A stretch of 64,000 nucleotides of DNA, taken from contig NZ_JOIR01000011.1 in NCBI RefSeq assembly GCF_000720115.1, forward strand, positions 1 through 64,000, in the 5' to 3' direction. Shown piece by piece: positions 9,511-17,317 of the stretch (positions are counted from its first letter, which is position 1; every line of letters starts with the position of its first letter). The notes under the pieces are model-generated. The model did no database searches. It had not been told where the DNA came from and saw only the letters and a list, made by a program, of their open reading frames with translations. A program made the translations under genes and the position numbers. The stretch is from Streptomyces sp. NRRL F-2580 (GTDB taxonomy: Bacteria > Actinomycetota > Actinomycetes > Streptomycetales > Streptomycetaceae).

Positions 9511-9744
9511 TCAGACCTGTCCGGCGAACTCGTAGCCGGCCTCGTCCACGGCCGCGCGGACGTCCTCGTCGGCGAGCGGGGCGGCGGAGACCACGGTGAC
9601 CTCGCCGGTCGCGGCGACGGCCTTGACCGTGCTGACGCCCTCGAGGGCGGAGATCTCGTTGGTCACCGCGCCCTCGCAGTGGCCGCAGGTCATGCCGGTC
9701 ACCCGGTAGACGGCGGTGGTCTGGGTGTCCGTCTCGGCGCTCAT
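9511..9744 (-). CDS. copZ: Copper chaperone CopZ / heavy-metal-associated domain protein
   Basis: This 77-residue single-HMA-domain protein has the metal site GMTCGHC near residue 20. It binds Cu(I) and passes it to the CopA pump. The ATG at 9744 (MSAETDTQ) follows AGAGGAG at good spacing; an upstream ATG would add MTGHAPEEEND without a better ribosome site. It is the first gene of the copZ-copA operon, about 80 bp downstream of the CsoR-type operator. Confidence 0.93.
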   Translation of the reverse strand: MSAETDTQTTAVYRVTGMTCGHCEGAVTNEISALEGVSTVKAVAATGEVTVVSAAPLADEDVRAAVDEAGYEFAGQV

Positions 9745-9823
9745 GTCGTTCTCCTCTTCAGGGGCGTGTCCGGTCACCGGGAGGGGCGGCCGATGGGTCC
9801 ACCGTCCTCCCGACTCTTCGAGA

Positions 9824-9843
9824 CTATACCCCTGGGGGGTATG
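9824..9843 (-). promoter_or_regulatory. CsoR-type copper operator of copZ-copA
   Basis: TATACCCCTGGGGGGTAT (9825-9842) is the near-palindromic TA-C(4-5)-G(5-6)-TA box bound by the copper sensor CsoR in actinobacteria. It sits ~80 bp before copZ, where repressor binding would block the promoter until Cu(I) releases it. No csoR gene is in this window, so the repressor must act in trans. Confidence 0.85.
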
Positions 9844-9930
9844 AAAGCGAGCCTCGACGCCCAGTGGGCCGGTCGAAGCCGGTGGCGGGGCCGGGCCGGA
9901 GTCGGTCAGCCGGAGTGACTCAGGAGCGAC

Positions 9931-10596
9931 TCAGCCGGAGTGGGGCGTGGTGACCATCGGGTCGAGGTAGCGCAGCAGGACGGTCTTCAGCTCCGCGATG
10001 TACGCCTCGCGCTCGGCACCCTCGTGAGCCAGGATCAGGTCCAGCGAGGCCTTGAAGATGCCCAGGATCATGTTCGAGGCGTGGGCGAGCTCGGCGGGCC
10101 CGGACTCCGGGCAGAAGGTGTGCAGCACGCCCTCGATCCGGGAGAGCAGGCTGGAGTGCAGCTTCCAGTGCTCCTGGTCGATGGAGCCCGGGATGCCGGA
10201 GCCGTGCATGAGGGCCCAGAAGGCCGGGTTCTCGCAGTTGAAGGCGATGACCGGGTCCAGGACGGCGTCCAGCAGCTCCGGCAGCGGCCGCTGGAGGTTC
10301 TCGGGCAGGAAGGCCTGCCCGTGCATCTCGTGGGCCTGCTGGAGCAGCTGCCCGCCGAGCTCGACCGCGATGGCCTCCTTGTTCGGGAAGAACTGGTAGA
10401 GCGTGCCCGGCGAGACGCCGGCCTCGCGCGCGATGGCGTTGGTGCTGGCCGCGGCGTAGCCCGTACGGCAGAACACCCCGGCGGCGGCCGCCAGGAGCTG
10501 GGAGACCCGACGCTCGCCCCGCGCCTGGCGGCGGCGCGGTGCGGCGGCTTCACCGGTTTCGGTTGTTTTGCCCTTAGGTGTCCCCGGCATTCCCAT
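9931..10596 (-). CDS. TetR family transcriptional regulator
   Basis: The protein has 221 residues. A TetR HTH covers about residues 25-72, with STNAIAREAGVSPGTLYQFFPNKEAI as its core, and a ligand/dimer domain follows. The start is uncertain: ATG at 10596 follows GGGAAGCAAGGG; another ATG at 10590 or a TTG at 10623 is possible, but the TTG would sit inside the first operator copy. It is divergent from an MMPL exporter, with two matching inverted repeats between them, the standard layout for a repressor controlling a pump and itself. Confidence 0.9.
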   Translation of the reverse strand: MGMPGTPKGKTTETGEAAAPRRRQARGERRVSQLLAAAAGVFCRTGYAAASTNAIAREAGVSPGTLYQFFPNKEAIAVELGGQLLQQAHEMHGQAFLPENLQRPLPELLDAVLDPVIAFNCENPAFWALMHGSGIPGSIDQEHWKLHSSLLSRIEGVLHTFCPESGPAELAHASNMILGIFKASLDLILAHEGAEREAYIAELKTVLLRYLDPMVTTPHSG

Positions 10597-10621
10597 CCCT
10601 TGCTTCCCTGGGGCGATTGAC

Positions 10622-10674
10622 AAACGCGAGTGGGCGCTCGCATTCTGGAGAAACGCGAGCGACTGCTCGTGTTT
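10622..10674. promoter_or_regulatory. Two tandem TetR-type operators
   Basis: Two 24-bp inverted repeats of identical 10-4-10 design occur 29 bp apart: 10622-10645 (AAACGCGAGT, GGGC, GCTCGCATTC) and 10651-10674 (AAACGCGAGC, GACT, GCTCGTGTTT). The second is nearly perfect. They fill the gap between the divergent regulator and exporter and are almost certainly the TetR binding sites. Confidence 0.85.
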
Positions 10675-10720
10675 GCCAGTCTATTTGGCCTGGCAATCAC
10701 GGTGAAGGGGACACCGAGTG

Positions 10721-12988
10721 ATGTCCGAAGTCAAGAATCCGCCGTCGTCCGGGGAGAGCGGCAGGTGGACCCGGTTCGTCACGGCCCGGCCACGGCTTTC
10801 GCTGCTGCTCGCCCTGGTGGTCACGGCCCTGGCCGTGTTCGCGGGCGGCGGCGCCGCCGACAGGATGGGCAGCGGCGGCTGGGAGGACCCGGGCGCCGAG
10901 TCCACCTACGCCGCCGAGGCCCTGGAGCGCGAGTTCCCGGCCTCCCAGCCCAATCTGCTGCTGCTCGTCGACGCCGGTCCGGGAACCGCCGGCGTGGACG
11001 ATCCCGCGGTCGCGGCCGAGGCGGAGCGGCTGACGGCGCAGCTCGCCGCCGAGCATGGAGTCGTCGGCGTCGGCTCCTACTGGCGCACGCAGCTGCCCAC
11101 CCTGCGCTCCGAGGACGGCCGGCAGGCCCTCATCGCCGCCCGGGTCCTCGGCGACGAGAAGACCACCACCGCGGTGCTGGACCGGATCGACCCGCACTAC
11201 CGGGGCGAGCGCGGCCCGGTGCGGGTCTCCTTCGGCGGGCCGGTCGCGGTCCAGCGCGAAGTGACCACCACCATCCAGGAGGATCTGCTGCGCGCCGAGA
11301 TGATCGCGCTGCCGGTCACCCTCGTCCTGCTCATCCTCGTCTTCGGCAGCGCCGTCGCCGCCCTGCTGCCCCTCGGCGTCGGCATCGTGGCCATCCTCGG
11401 CACCAACGCGGTGCTGCGGGGCCTCACCGAGTTCACCGACGTCTCCGTCTTCGCCCAGAACCTCACCACCGCGCTCGGGCTCGGGCTCGCCATCGACTAC
11501 GCCCTGTTCATCGTCCGGCGGTTCCGCGAGGAACTCGCCGCCGGACGGGACCCGGTGGCCGCCGTCGGGGCCACCCTGCGCACCGCCGGGCGCACGGTGC
11601 TCTTCTCGGCGCTGACCGTCGCGGTCTCGCTCTCGGCGATGCTCTTCTTCCCGATGTACTTCCTGCGCTCCTTCGCCTACGCCGGCGTGGCGGTGGTCCT
11701 GCTCGCCGCGGCGGCCGCGCTGATCCTGCTTCCCGCCGCCCTGGTGCTGCTCGGCGAGCGGGTCAACTCATTCGACCTGCGCAGGCTGTGGCGGCGCAGG
11801 CGGCCGGCCGAGGTCTCGGCCGAACCGGGGCGGGGCTGGGCGCGAGCGGCCCTTCTGGTGATGCGCCGGGCTCCCGTCTTCGCGGTGGCCACCACGGCCG
11901 GACTGCTGCTGCTCGGACTGCCCTTCCTCGGCGTGAAGTTCGGCACGGTGGACGACCGGCAGCTGCCGAAGACCGCGGAGTCGCATGTGGTCCAGCAGCA
12001 GATCCGGGACTCCTTCCCGGGCAGCCCCGGCGGAACGCTCACCGTCCTCACCGAGGACGCGGCCGGGCCCGCCGAGCTCGCCGCCTACCGGGAACGCCTG
12101 GCCCTCCTGCCCGGAGTGGTCCGGGTCGACGGGCCGGTGAGCTCCGCGAACACCGCGCGGTACGCCTACTTCTCGCTCACCACCGAGGGTGAGGCGGTGG
12201 GGCAGCAGGCCCAGGACCTGGTCGGCGAGGTGCGCGGGGTGGACGCGGACTTCCGGACCTCCGTGACCGGCGAGGCGGCACGGCTCGTCGACGCGCAGAA
12301 GGCGATAGCGGGCAAGCTGCCCCTGTCGCTGGCCGTGGTGGTGCTCGCCACGCTGCTGCTGGTGTTCCTGCTCACCGGGAGCGTGCTCATACCGGTCCAG
12401 GCGGTCCTGCTCAACGCCCTGAGCCTGACCGCGATGTTCGGGGCGGTGGTGTGGGTCTTCCAGGAGGGCAACCTCTCCGGACTGCTCTCCTTCACCTCCA
12501 CCGGCGACATCGAGACCAACCTGCCGGTCCTGATGTTCTGCATCGCCTTCGGACTCTCCATGGACTACGGGGTGTTCCTCATATCCCGGATCAAGGAGGA
12601 GTACGACCGGACCGGGGACCACGAGGGAGCCGTGCGCACCGGCCTGGCGCGCACCGGCGGGCTGATCACCGCGGCGGCCGTGATCCTGGCCGTGGTGATG
12701 GTGGCCATCGGCACCTCGCGCGTGACCAACACCAAGATGCTGGGGCTCGGGATCGCGCTGGCGGTGCTGATGGACGCCATGGTCGTACGCAGTCTCCTCG
12801 TCCCGGCGGTCATGAAGCTGACCGGGAAGGCCACATGGTGGGCGCCGGGCCCGCTGCGCAGGCTGCACGAGAGGTTCGGACTGAGCGAGGGGGAGTCCCT
12901 GCCGACGGCGGCCGAGCCGGCGGCGGAGCCGAAGTCGGAGCCGAAGCCGGATTCCGAGCCGGAGAGGGTGGCCGCCGGGACCGCCTAG
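10721..12988 (+). CDS. MMPL/RND family membrane transporter
   Basis: This 755-residue protein has two MMPL halves. Each has an N-terminal helix, a large extracytoplasmic loop and a bundle of five to six helices (helices near 165-335 and 535-700), as in mycobacterial MmpL and Streptomyces exporters. Conserved Asp-Tyr pairs of the proton relay are visible in AIDYALFI and SMDYGVFLISRI. It probably exports a lipid or hydrophobic metabolite by proton antiport. GAAGGGG precedes overlapping GTG (10718) and ATG (10721) starts. The tail is an acidic Pro/Glu/Lys repeat. It is controlled by the divergent TetR gene through the tandem operators. Confidence 0.9.
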   Translation: MSEVKNPPSSGESGRWTRFVTARPRLSLLLALVVTALAVFAGGGAADRMGSGGWEDPGAESTYAAEALEREFPASQPNLLLLVDAGPGTAGVDDPAVAAEAERLTAQLAAEHGVVGVGSYWRTQLPTLRSEDGRQALIAARVLGDEKTTTAVLDRIDPHYRGERGPVRVSFGGPVAVQREVTTTIQEDLLRAEMIALPVTLVLLILVFGSAVAALLPLGVGIVAILGTNAVLRGLTEFTDVSVFAQNLTTALGLGLAIDYALFIVRRFREELAAGRDPVAAVGATLRTAGRTVLFSALTVAVSLSAMLFFPMYFLRSFAYAGVAVVLLAAAAALILLPAALVLLGERVNSFDLRRLWRRRRPAEVSAEPGRGWARAALLVMRRAPVFAVATTAGLLLLGLPFLGVKFGTVDDRQLPKTAESHVVQQQIRDSFPGSPGGTLTVLTEDAAGPAELAAYRERLALLPGVVRVDGPVSSANTARYAYFSLTTEGEAVGQQAQDLVGEVRGVDADFRTSVTGEAARLVDAQKAIAGKLPLSLAVVVLATLLLVFLLTGSVLIPVQAVLLNALSLTAMFGAVVWVFQEGNLSGLLSFTSTGDIETNLPVLMFCIAFGLSMDYGVFLISRIKEEYDRTGDHEGAVRTGLARTGGLITAAAVILAVVMVAIGTSRVTNTKMLGLGIALAVLMDAMVVRSLLVPAVMKLTGKATWWAPGPLRRLHERFGLSEGESLPTAAEPAAEPKSEPKPDSEPERVAAGTA

Positions 12989-13082
12989 CCGGAGGCCTGC
13001 GGGCCGGTCAGGGGTGACCGGTCAGGCAGGGCCGGGGGTACGGGGCGGGGCCCGGGTGGCCGCGTCCCGCACCGGGGAGGTG

Positions 13083-13283
13083 TCAGTCCTCGCGGCGCCC
13101 CCGGTTGCCGGGGCGGCGGGCCACCCAGGCCCGCACGGTGTCGGCGTACCAGTACGGCTTGCCGCCCTCCACATGGTCGGGTGGGGGGAGCAGGCCGTGC
13201 TTGCGGTAGGAGCGCACTGTGTCCGGCTGGACCCGGATGTGAGCGGCGATCTCTTTGTACGACCACAGCTGTCGGTCGCTCAT
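13083..13283 (-). CDS. Small helix-turn-helix DNA-binding protein
   Basis: This 66-residue protein is essentially a single MerR/excisionase-like winged HTH: LWSYKEIAAHIRVQPDTVRSYRKHG followed by the wing PYWYADTVRAWVARRP. An ideal ribosome site AAGGAGGTG lies seven bases before the ATG at 13283, which fixes the start and suggests strong translation. Similar one-domain proteins act as actinobacterial regulators or recombination directionality factors; there is no integrase here, so a regulator is more likely. A pair of overlapping palindromes lies ~70 bp upstream. Confidence 0.82.
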   Translation of the reverse strand: MSDRQLWSYKEIAAHIRVQPDTVRSYRKHGLLPPPDHVEGGKPYWYADTVRAWVARRPGNRGRRED

Positions 13284-13350
13284 GCGGGACACCTCCTTGT
13301 CCACACGGCAGAGTCGGCCGGGAGGCCGTCGGGGGAGCCGACGCGTGGAC

Positions 13351-13373
13351 AGTGACGATCACTGACGATCACT
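13351..13373. promoter_or_regulatory. Tandem TGACGATCAC repeats / overlapping palindromes
   Basis: TGACGATCAC is repeated head to tail at 13353-13362 and 13363-13372. Together with flanking bases the copies form AGTGA-CGA-TCACT and ACTGA-CGA-TCACT. They lie 70-90 bp upstream of the small HTH gene and are plausible autoregulatory sites. Confidence 0.5.
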
Positions 13374-13475
13374 CGGGTTCTGCCCGGGGAACGACGTGGG
13401 GTGACGGCAGGGGAGGGGCTGTCGACCGCCTGTGACGGAAAACCCGCGTAACGCGGATATGCGTGACACAAGGGT

Positions 13476-13505
13476 GACCCCTGTGACAGATGCGGCACAG
13501 GGGTC
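13476..13505 (-). terminator. Hairpin terminator of the iolE-iolG-like pair
   Basis: GACCCCTGTG and CACAGGGGTC form a perfect 10-bp stem with a 10-nt loop, 20 bp after the stop of the left-running dehydrogenase gene. It is followed on that strand by ACCCTTGTG. Confidence 0.75.
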
Positions 13506-13525
13506 GCTTGCGGGGCGGGGCGGGA

Positions 13526-14539
13526 TCAGCGGTACAGCGCCGGCCGTTCCGCCAGCTCCACGAGGGTGCGTACGCCGCTGCGCGCGGCCGCGAGGCCCGC
13601 CTCGGAGACGGCCGCCGCCGCATAGCCGTCCCAGGCGTCCGGACCCGCCACCCGGCCGCGCGCGGCCGCGGCCACCCAGCGCCGCAGCTGCCGGTCGTAG
13701 GCGTCGGCGAAGCGCACCGTGAAGTCCTGGACGATCTCGCCGCCCCACCGGCCCGCCGACTGGACCACCATCGCGTGGCCGTCGCCGATCCGGGCGCTGC
13801 CCGCCTCGCCGACCGCCTCGCACTGCACCTGGTAGCCGAATCCGCAGTTGACGAAGATCTCCACGTCGACGACGGCCCCGCCGGAGGTCTCCAGCAGCAC
13901 CATCCGGGGATCCCGCAGCCCCTCGGGGGCAGCGGCCGTGGGCCGGGGGGAGAGCACGGTCACCGCGGTGATCTCCTGCCCCAGCAGCCAGCGCGCGGCG
14001 TCCACCTCGTGCACCACCGAATCGCTGATGAGCATGTCGCTGGTGAAGAAGGACGGCGAGGAGGCGTTGCGGTGCCGGCAGTGCAGGAAGAGGGGTCGCC
14101 CGATCCCGCCCGCGTCCAGCAGCTCCTTCAGCCGCTCGTACTCCGCGTCGAACCGCCGCATGAAGCCCACCTGCACCAGACGCCGGCCCAGCCGCCGTTC
14201 GGCCTCCATGACGCGCAGTGCACCCGCCGGGTCCGGGGTCAGCGGCTTCTCGCACAGCACCGGAAGCTTCCGCTCCAGGGCGTGGAGGATCGCTTCCTCA
14301 TGGGCGGGGCCCGGGGAGGCGATCAGTACGGCCTCAACCCCCGGCGCGGCTATCGCGGCCGCCGGATCGGTGTGCGCGCTCACCCCGTCGAGGGTGCCCG
14401 CGACCTCCTTGACCCGGTCCCCGTCCGGATCGGCCACGGCCGCCACCCGGGCCCCGCCCACGGTCCGCCCGATCCGGCGCACGTGGTCGGCGCCCATCTT
14501 CCCGGTGCCGATGACGGCGATGCCGAGCGTGCTGGTCAT
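13526..14539 (-). CDS. Gfo/Idh/MocA oxidoreductase, probable inositol 2-dehydrogenase
   Basis: The protein has 337 residues. The N-terminal Rossmann fold begins [18 protein letters not shown], the signature lysine motif CEKPL is near residue 95, and the catalytic His/Asp segment [15 protein letters not shown] is near 168-182. These are the features of IolG-type NAD-dependent inositol dehydrogenases, and the neighbouring iolCBDA genes support that role (myo-inositol to scyllo-inosose). Other sugar dehydrogenases share the fold, so the substrate is inferred from context. The ATG at 14539 follows the IolE-like gene by 19 bp, so the two form an operon. Confidence 0.85.
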   Translation of the reverse strand: MTSTLGIAVIGTGKMGADHVRRIGRTVGGARVAAVADPDGDRVKEVAGTLDGVSAHTDPAAAIAAPGVEAVLIASPGPAHEEAILHALERKLPVLCEKPLTPDPAGALRVMEAERRLGRRLVQVGFMRRFDAEYERLKELLDAGGIGRPLFLHCRHRNASSPSFFTSDMLISDSVVHEVDAARWLLGQEITAVTVLSPRPTAAAPEGLRDPRMVLLETSGGAVVDVEIFVNCGFGYQVQCEAVGEAGSARIGDGHAMVVQSAGRWGGEIVQDFTVRFADAYDRQLRRWVAAAARGRVAGPDAWDGYAAAAVSEAGLAAARSGVRTLVELAERPALYR

Positions 14540-14558
14540 GTCGTGTTCCCTCCGGGAG

Positions 14559-15473
14559 TCAGCGGGCGCCGCAGGAGCGCAGGTAGGCACGGGTACGCCG
14601 GGCGATCGGCAGCGGCTGGTCGGGCGGACAGGGATACATGTCCTGCTCCACGATGGCGAACAGGTCCACGCCCAGCCGCTGGGCCGCCGCCAGTACGGGC
14701 TCCAGCGCGGGCACCCCCGACGGCGGTTCGCACATCACCCCGCGGCCCACGGCCGGCCCGAAGGGCAGCTCCTCCGCGAGGACTTCGGCGAGGATCCGCG
14801 GGTCCACCTGCTTCAGGTGGAGGTAGCCGATCCGCTCGGCGAACGTCTCGATCGCCCGGACGCTGTCGCCGCCGCAGTACGCGTAGTGCCCGGTGTCCAG
14901 GCAGAGCGAGACGAGGCCGGGATCGGTCGCGTCCAGGAAGCGGGCCACGTTCTCCGGGGTGTCGATGTGGGTGTCGGCGTGCGGGTGGACGACGATCCGC
15001 AGCCCGTACCGGTCCTGGACCTCCCGGCCCAGCCGCTCGGTCTGGGAGGTCAGTTCACGCCATTGCGCCGGGGTCAGGACGCGGTCCTCCCGCACCTCCC
15101 CGGTCTTGTCGTCCCGCCAGAAGGAGGGGATGACGACGAGATGGGCCGCGCCCATGGCCCGGGTCAGCGCCGCGATCCGCGACACGTGCTCCCAGGTGTC
15201 CTCCCACACGGCGGGCCCGTGATGGAGTCCGGTGAAGACGGTTCCGGCCGAGACCCGCAGTCCGCGCTTGGCCGTTTCCTCGGCGAGTCGGGCGGGATCG
15301 GTGGGCAGATAGCCGTAGGGGCCGAGCTCGATCCACTCGTACCCCGCGTCGGCGACCTCGTCGAGGAAACGCTCCCAAGGAGTCTGCCGGGGGTCGTCGG
15401 GAAACCAGACACCCCAGGAGTCCGGAGCCGAACCGATGCGGATACGGGTCAACGCGGGCGGGGAGGACGTCAT
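14559..15473 (-). CDS. Sugar phosphate isomerase/epimerase, IolE/IolI-like
   Basis: This 304-residue xylose-isomerase-like TIM barrel has metal-ligand candidates in [40 protein letters not shown] and YLHLKQVD. Its opening [11 protein letters not shown] is typical of the inosose dehydratase/isomerase group next to actinobacterial iol genes. In this locus it would convert scyllo-inosose to the diketone (IolE role) or isomerise inososes (IolI role). The ATG at 15473 leaves 49 bp to the divergent iolC. Upstream in-frame codons are low complexity and were not used. Confidence 0.8.
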   Translation of the reverse strand: MTSSPPALTRIRIGSAPDSWGVWFPDDPRQTPWERFLDEVADAGYEWIELGPYGYLPTDPARLAEETAKRGLRVSAGTVFTGLHHGPAVWEDTWEHVSRIAALTRAMGAAHLVVIPSFWRDDKTGEVREDRVLTPAQWRELTSQTERLGREVQDRYGLRIVVHPHADTHIDTPENVARFLDATDPGLVSLCLDTGHYAYCGGDSVRAIETFAERIGYLHLKQVDPRILAEVLAEELPFGPAVGRGVMCEPPSGVPALEPVLAAAQRLGVDLFAIVEQDMYPCPPDQPLPIARRTRAYLRSCGAR

Positions 15474-15522
15474 AGCGGCCACCTTAGGCGGGAGACGAGG
15501 GAGACGAGTGGGAGGACTGACT

Positions 15523-16488
15523 GTGACCGGCACCGACGATCCGTTCGCGTTCGACCTGATCACGATGGGCCGCATCGGGGTGGATCTCTACCCGTTGACG
15601 ACCGGCGTACCACTGGCCGAGGCGGAGACCTTCGGGAAGTTCCTGGGCGGCTCCCCGGCCAACGTGGCCGTCGCGGCCGCCCGGCTGGGACGGCGGGTGG
15701 CGGTGATCACCCGGACCGGCGCGGACCCCTTCGGCACGTATCTGCGCTCCGAGCTGCGGGGGTTCGGGGTGGACGACCGGTGGGCGACCGAGGTGACCGG
15801 CCTGCCCACGCCGATCACCTTCTGCGAGATCTTCCCGCCGGACCACTTCCCCCTGTACTTCTACCGGCTGCCGAAGGCCCCGGACCTGGAGATCGCCCCG
15901 GACGAGGTGGACCTGGAGGCGGTACGGGCGGCCCGCGTGTTCTGGATGACGGGCACCGGCCTGAGCGAGGAGCCCTCGCGGGCGGCGACGCTCGCGGCGC
16001 TGGAGGCCAGGGCCAAGGCGGGGACGACGGTGTTCGACCTGGACTGGCGGCCGATGCTGTGGCGGGAGAAGCCCGGGCCGTACTACGAGAGGGCGCTCGC
16101 GTCGGCGACGGTGGCCGTCGGCAACGCCGAGGAGTGCGAGATCGCCACGGGCGAGTCCGAGCCGTACGGGGCGGCGCGGGCGCTGCTCGCCGCCGGAGTG
16201 GAACTGGCCGTGGTCAAACGGGGCCCGGAGGGCGTACTGGCCGTCCACCGCGACGGGACGGTGGCGCAGGTGCCGCCGGTCCCCGTCCGGGTGGTGAACG
16301 GGCTCGGGGCGGGGGACGCGTTCGGGGGCGCGCTGTGCCACGGCTTGTTGGCGGGGTGGGAGCTGGGCCGCGTCGTGCGGTACGCGAACGCTGCGGGGGC
16401 GATCGTCGCCTCGCGGCTGGCGTGCTCGACCGCGATGCCGTTCCCGCACGAGGTGGAGGAGGTGTTGGGGCGTGCCGGTGGTGTCTGA
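15523..16488 (+). CDS. iolC: 5-dehydro-2-deoxygluconokinase
   Basis: This 321-residue PfkB/ribokinase-family kinase phosphorylates 5-dehydro-2-deoxy-D-gluconate with ATP. The family signature GGSPANVAVAAARLG is near residue 40, the C-terminal signature NGLGAGDAFGGALCHG carries the catalytic Asp near 262, and the start LITMGRIGVDLYP is characteristic of IolC. I chose GTG at 15523, which follows GGGAGG by seven bases; a GTG at 15508 is the alternative. Its stop overlaps the iolB start by 17 bp, so translation is coupled. It heads the iolC-iolB-iolD-mmsA operon. Confidence 0.93.
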   Translation: MTGTDDPFAFDLITMGRIGVDLYPLTTGVPLAEAETFGKFLGGSPANVAVAAARLGRRVAVITRTGADPFGTYLRSELRGFGVDDRWATEVTGLPTPITFCEIFPPDHFPLYFYRLPKAPDLEIAPDEVDLEAVRAARVFWMTGTGLSEEPSRAATLAALEARAKAGTTVFDLDWRPMLWREKPGPYYERALASATVAVGNAEECEIATGESEPYGAARALLAAGVELAVVKRGPEGVLAVHRDGTVAQVPPVPVRVVNGLGAGDAFGGALCHGLLAGWELGRVVRYANAAGAIVASRLACSTAMPFPHEVEEVLGRAGGV

Positions 16489-17317
16489 GTGGGGGATGTC
16501 CTGGACGAGGCTGACCGTGCTGGCGCTTGAGCCGGGCGAGGTGTACGCGTACGAGTGCGGGGAGGCGGAGTGGATCGTGCTCCCGCTCGCGGGCGGATGC
16601 GAGGTCCGCTGCCGGGGCTCCGCCCCCGACGGTCAACCGGAGGTGTTCGAACTGCGGGGGCGGACAGGGGTGTTCCGGGGCCCCACCGACTTCGTGTACC
16701 TGCCCCGGGACGCGCACGCGGAAATCCGCTCGGCCGCCGGCGGGCGGTTCGCGCTCGCCGGGGCCCGCTGCCGGCGGCGGCTGCCCGCGCGGTACGGCCC
16801 GGCAGGCGGGGTGCCCGTGGAGCTGCGCGGCGCGGGGCAGTGCTCCCGGCAGGTCAACAACTTCGCGGCGGCCGGGGTGTTCCCCGCCGACCGGCTGATC
16901 GCCGTCGAGGTGCTCACCCCCGGCGGGAACTGGTCCTCGTACCCGCCCCACAAGCACGACGAGGACCACCCCGGCGAGGAGTCCCGCCTGGAGGAGATCT
17001 ACTACTTCGAGATCGCCCCGCACGGGGACACCCCCGGGCTCGGCTACCAGCGGGTCTCGCCTTCCCCCGCCGGGAAGACCGACGTCCTCGCCGAGGTGCG
17101 CACCGGCGACGCGGTGCTGATCCCCGACGGCTGGCACGGGCCGTCCATCGCCGCCCCCGGGCACGACATGTACTACCTGAACGTGATGGCCGGGCCGGAC
17201 GAGACCCGGGAGTGGCTGATCCGGGACCACCCCGACCACGGCTGGATCCGCCGCAGCTGGGACGGCCAGGACGTCGACCCCCGGCTCCCCTTCCCCTCAG
17301 AGGAGGCCCACCGGTGA
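16472..17317 (+). CDS. iolB: 5-deoxy-glucuronate isomerase
   Basis: This 281-residue double-cupin enzyme isomerises 5-deoxy-glucuronate in inositol breakdown. The second cupin shows the metal site PPHKHDE with EEIYYFEI and a later DGWHGPS His. The first in-frame start is GTG at 16472, and the N-terminus appears some 15-20 residues shorter than usual because the protein begins almost at the first cupin strand. The gene overlaps iolC upstream by 17 bp and iolD downstream by 4 bp (GTGA). Confidence 0.9.
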   Translation: MPVVSEWGMSWTRLTVLALEPGEVYAYECGEAEWIVLPLAGGCEVRCRGSAPDGQPEVFELRGRTGVFRGPTDFVYLPRDAHAEIRSAAGGRFALAGARCRRRLPARYGPAGGVPVELRGAGQCSRQVNNFAAAGVFPADRLIAVEVLTPGGNWSSYPPHKHDEDHPGEESRLEEIYYFEIAPHGDTPGLGYQRVSPSPAGKTDVLAEVRTGDAVLIPDGWHGPSIAAPGHDMYYLNVMAGPDETREWLIRDHPDHGWIRRSWDGQDVDPRLPFPSEEAHR

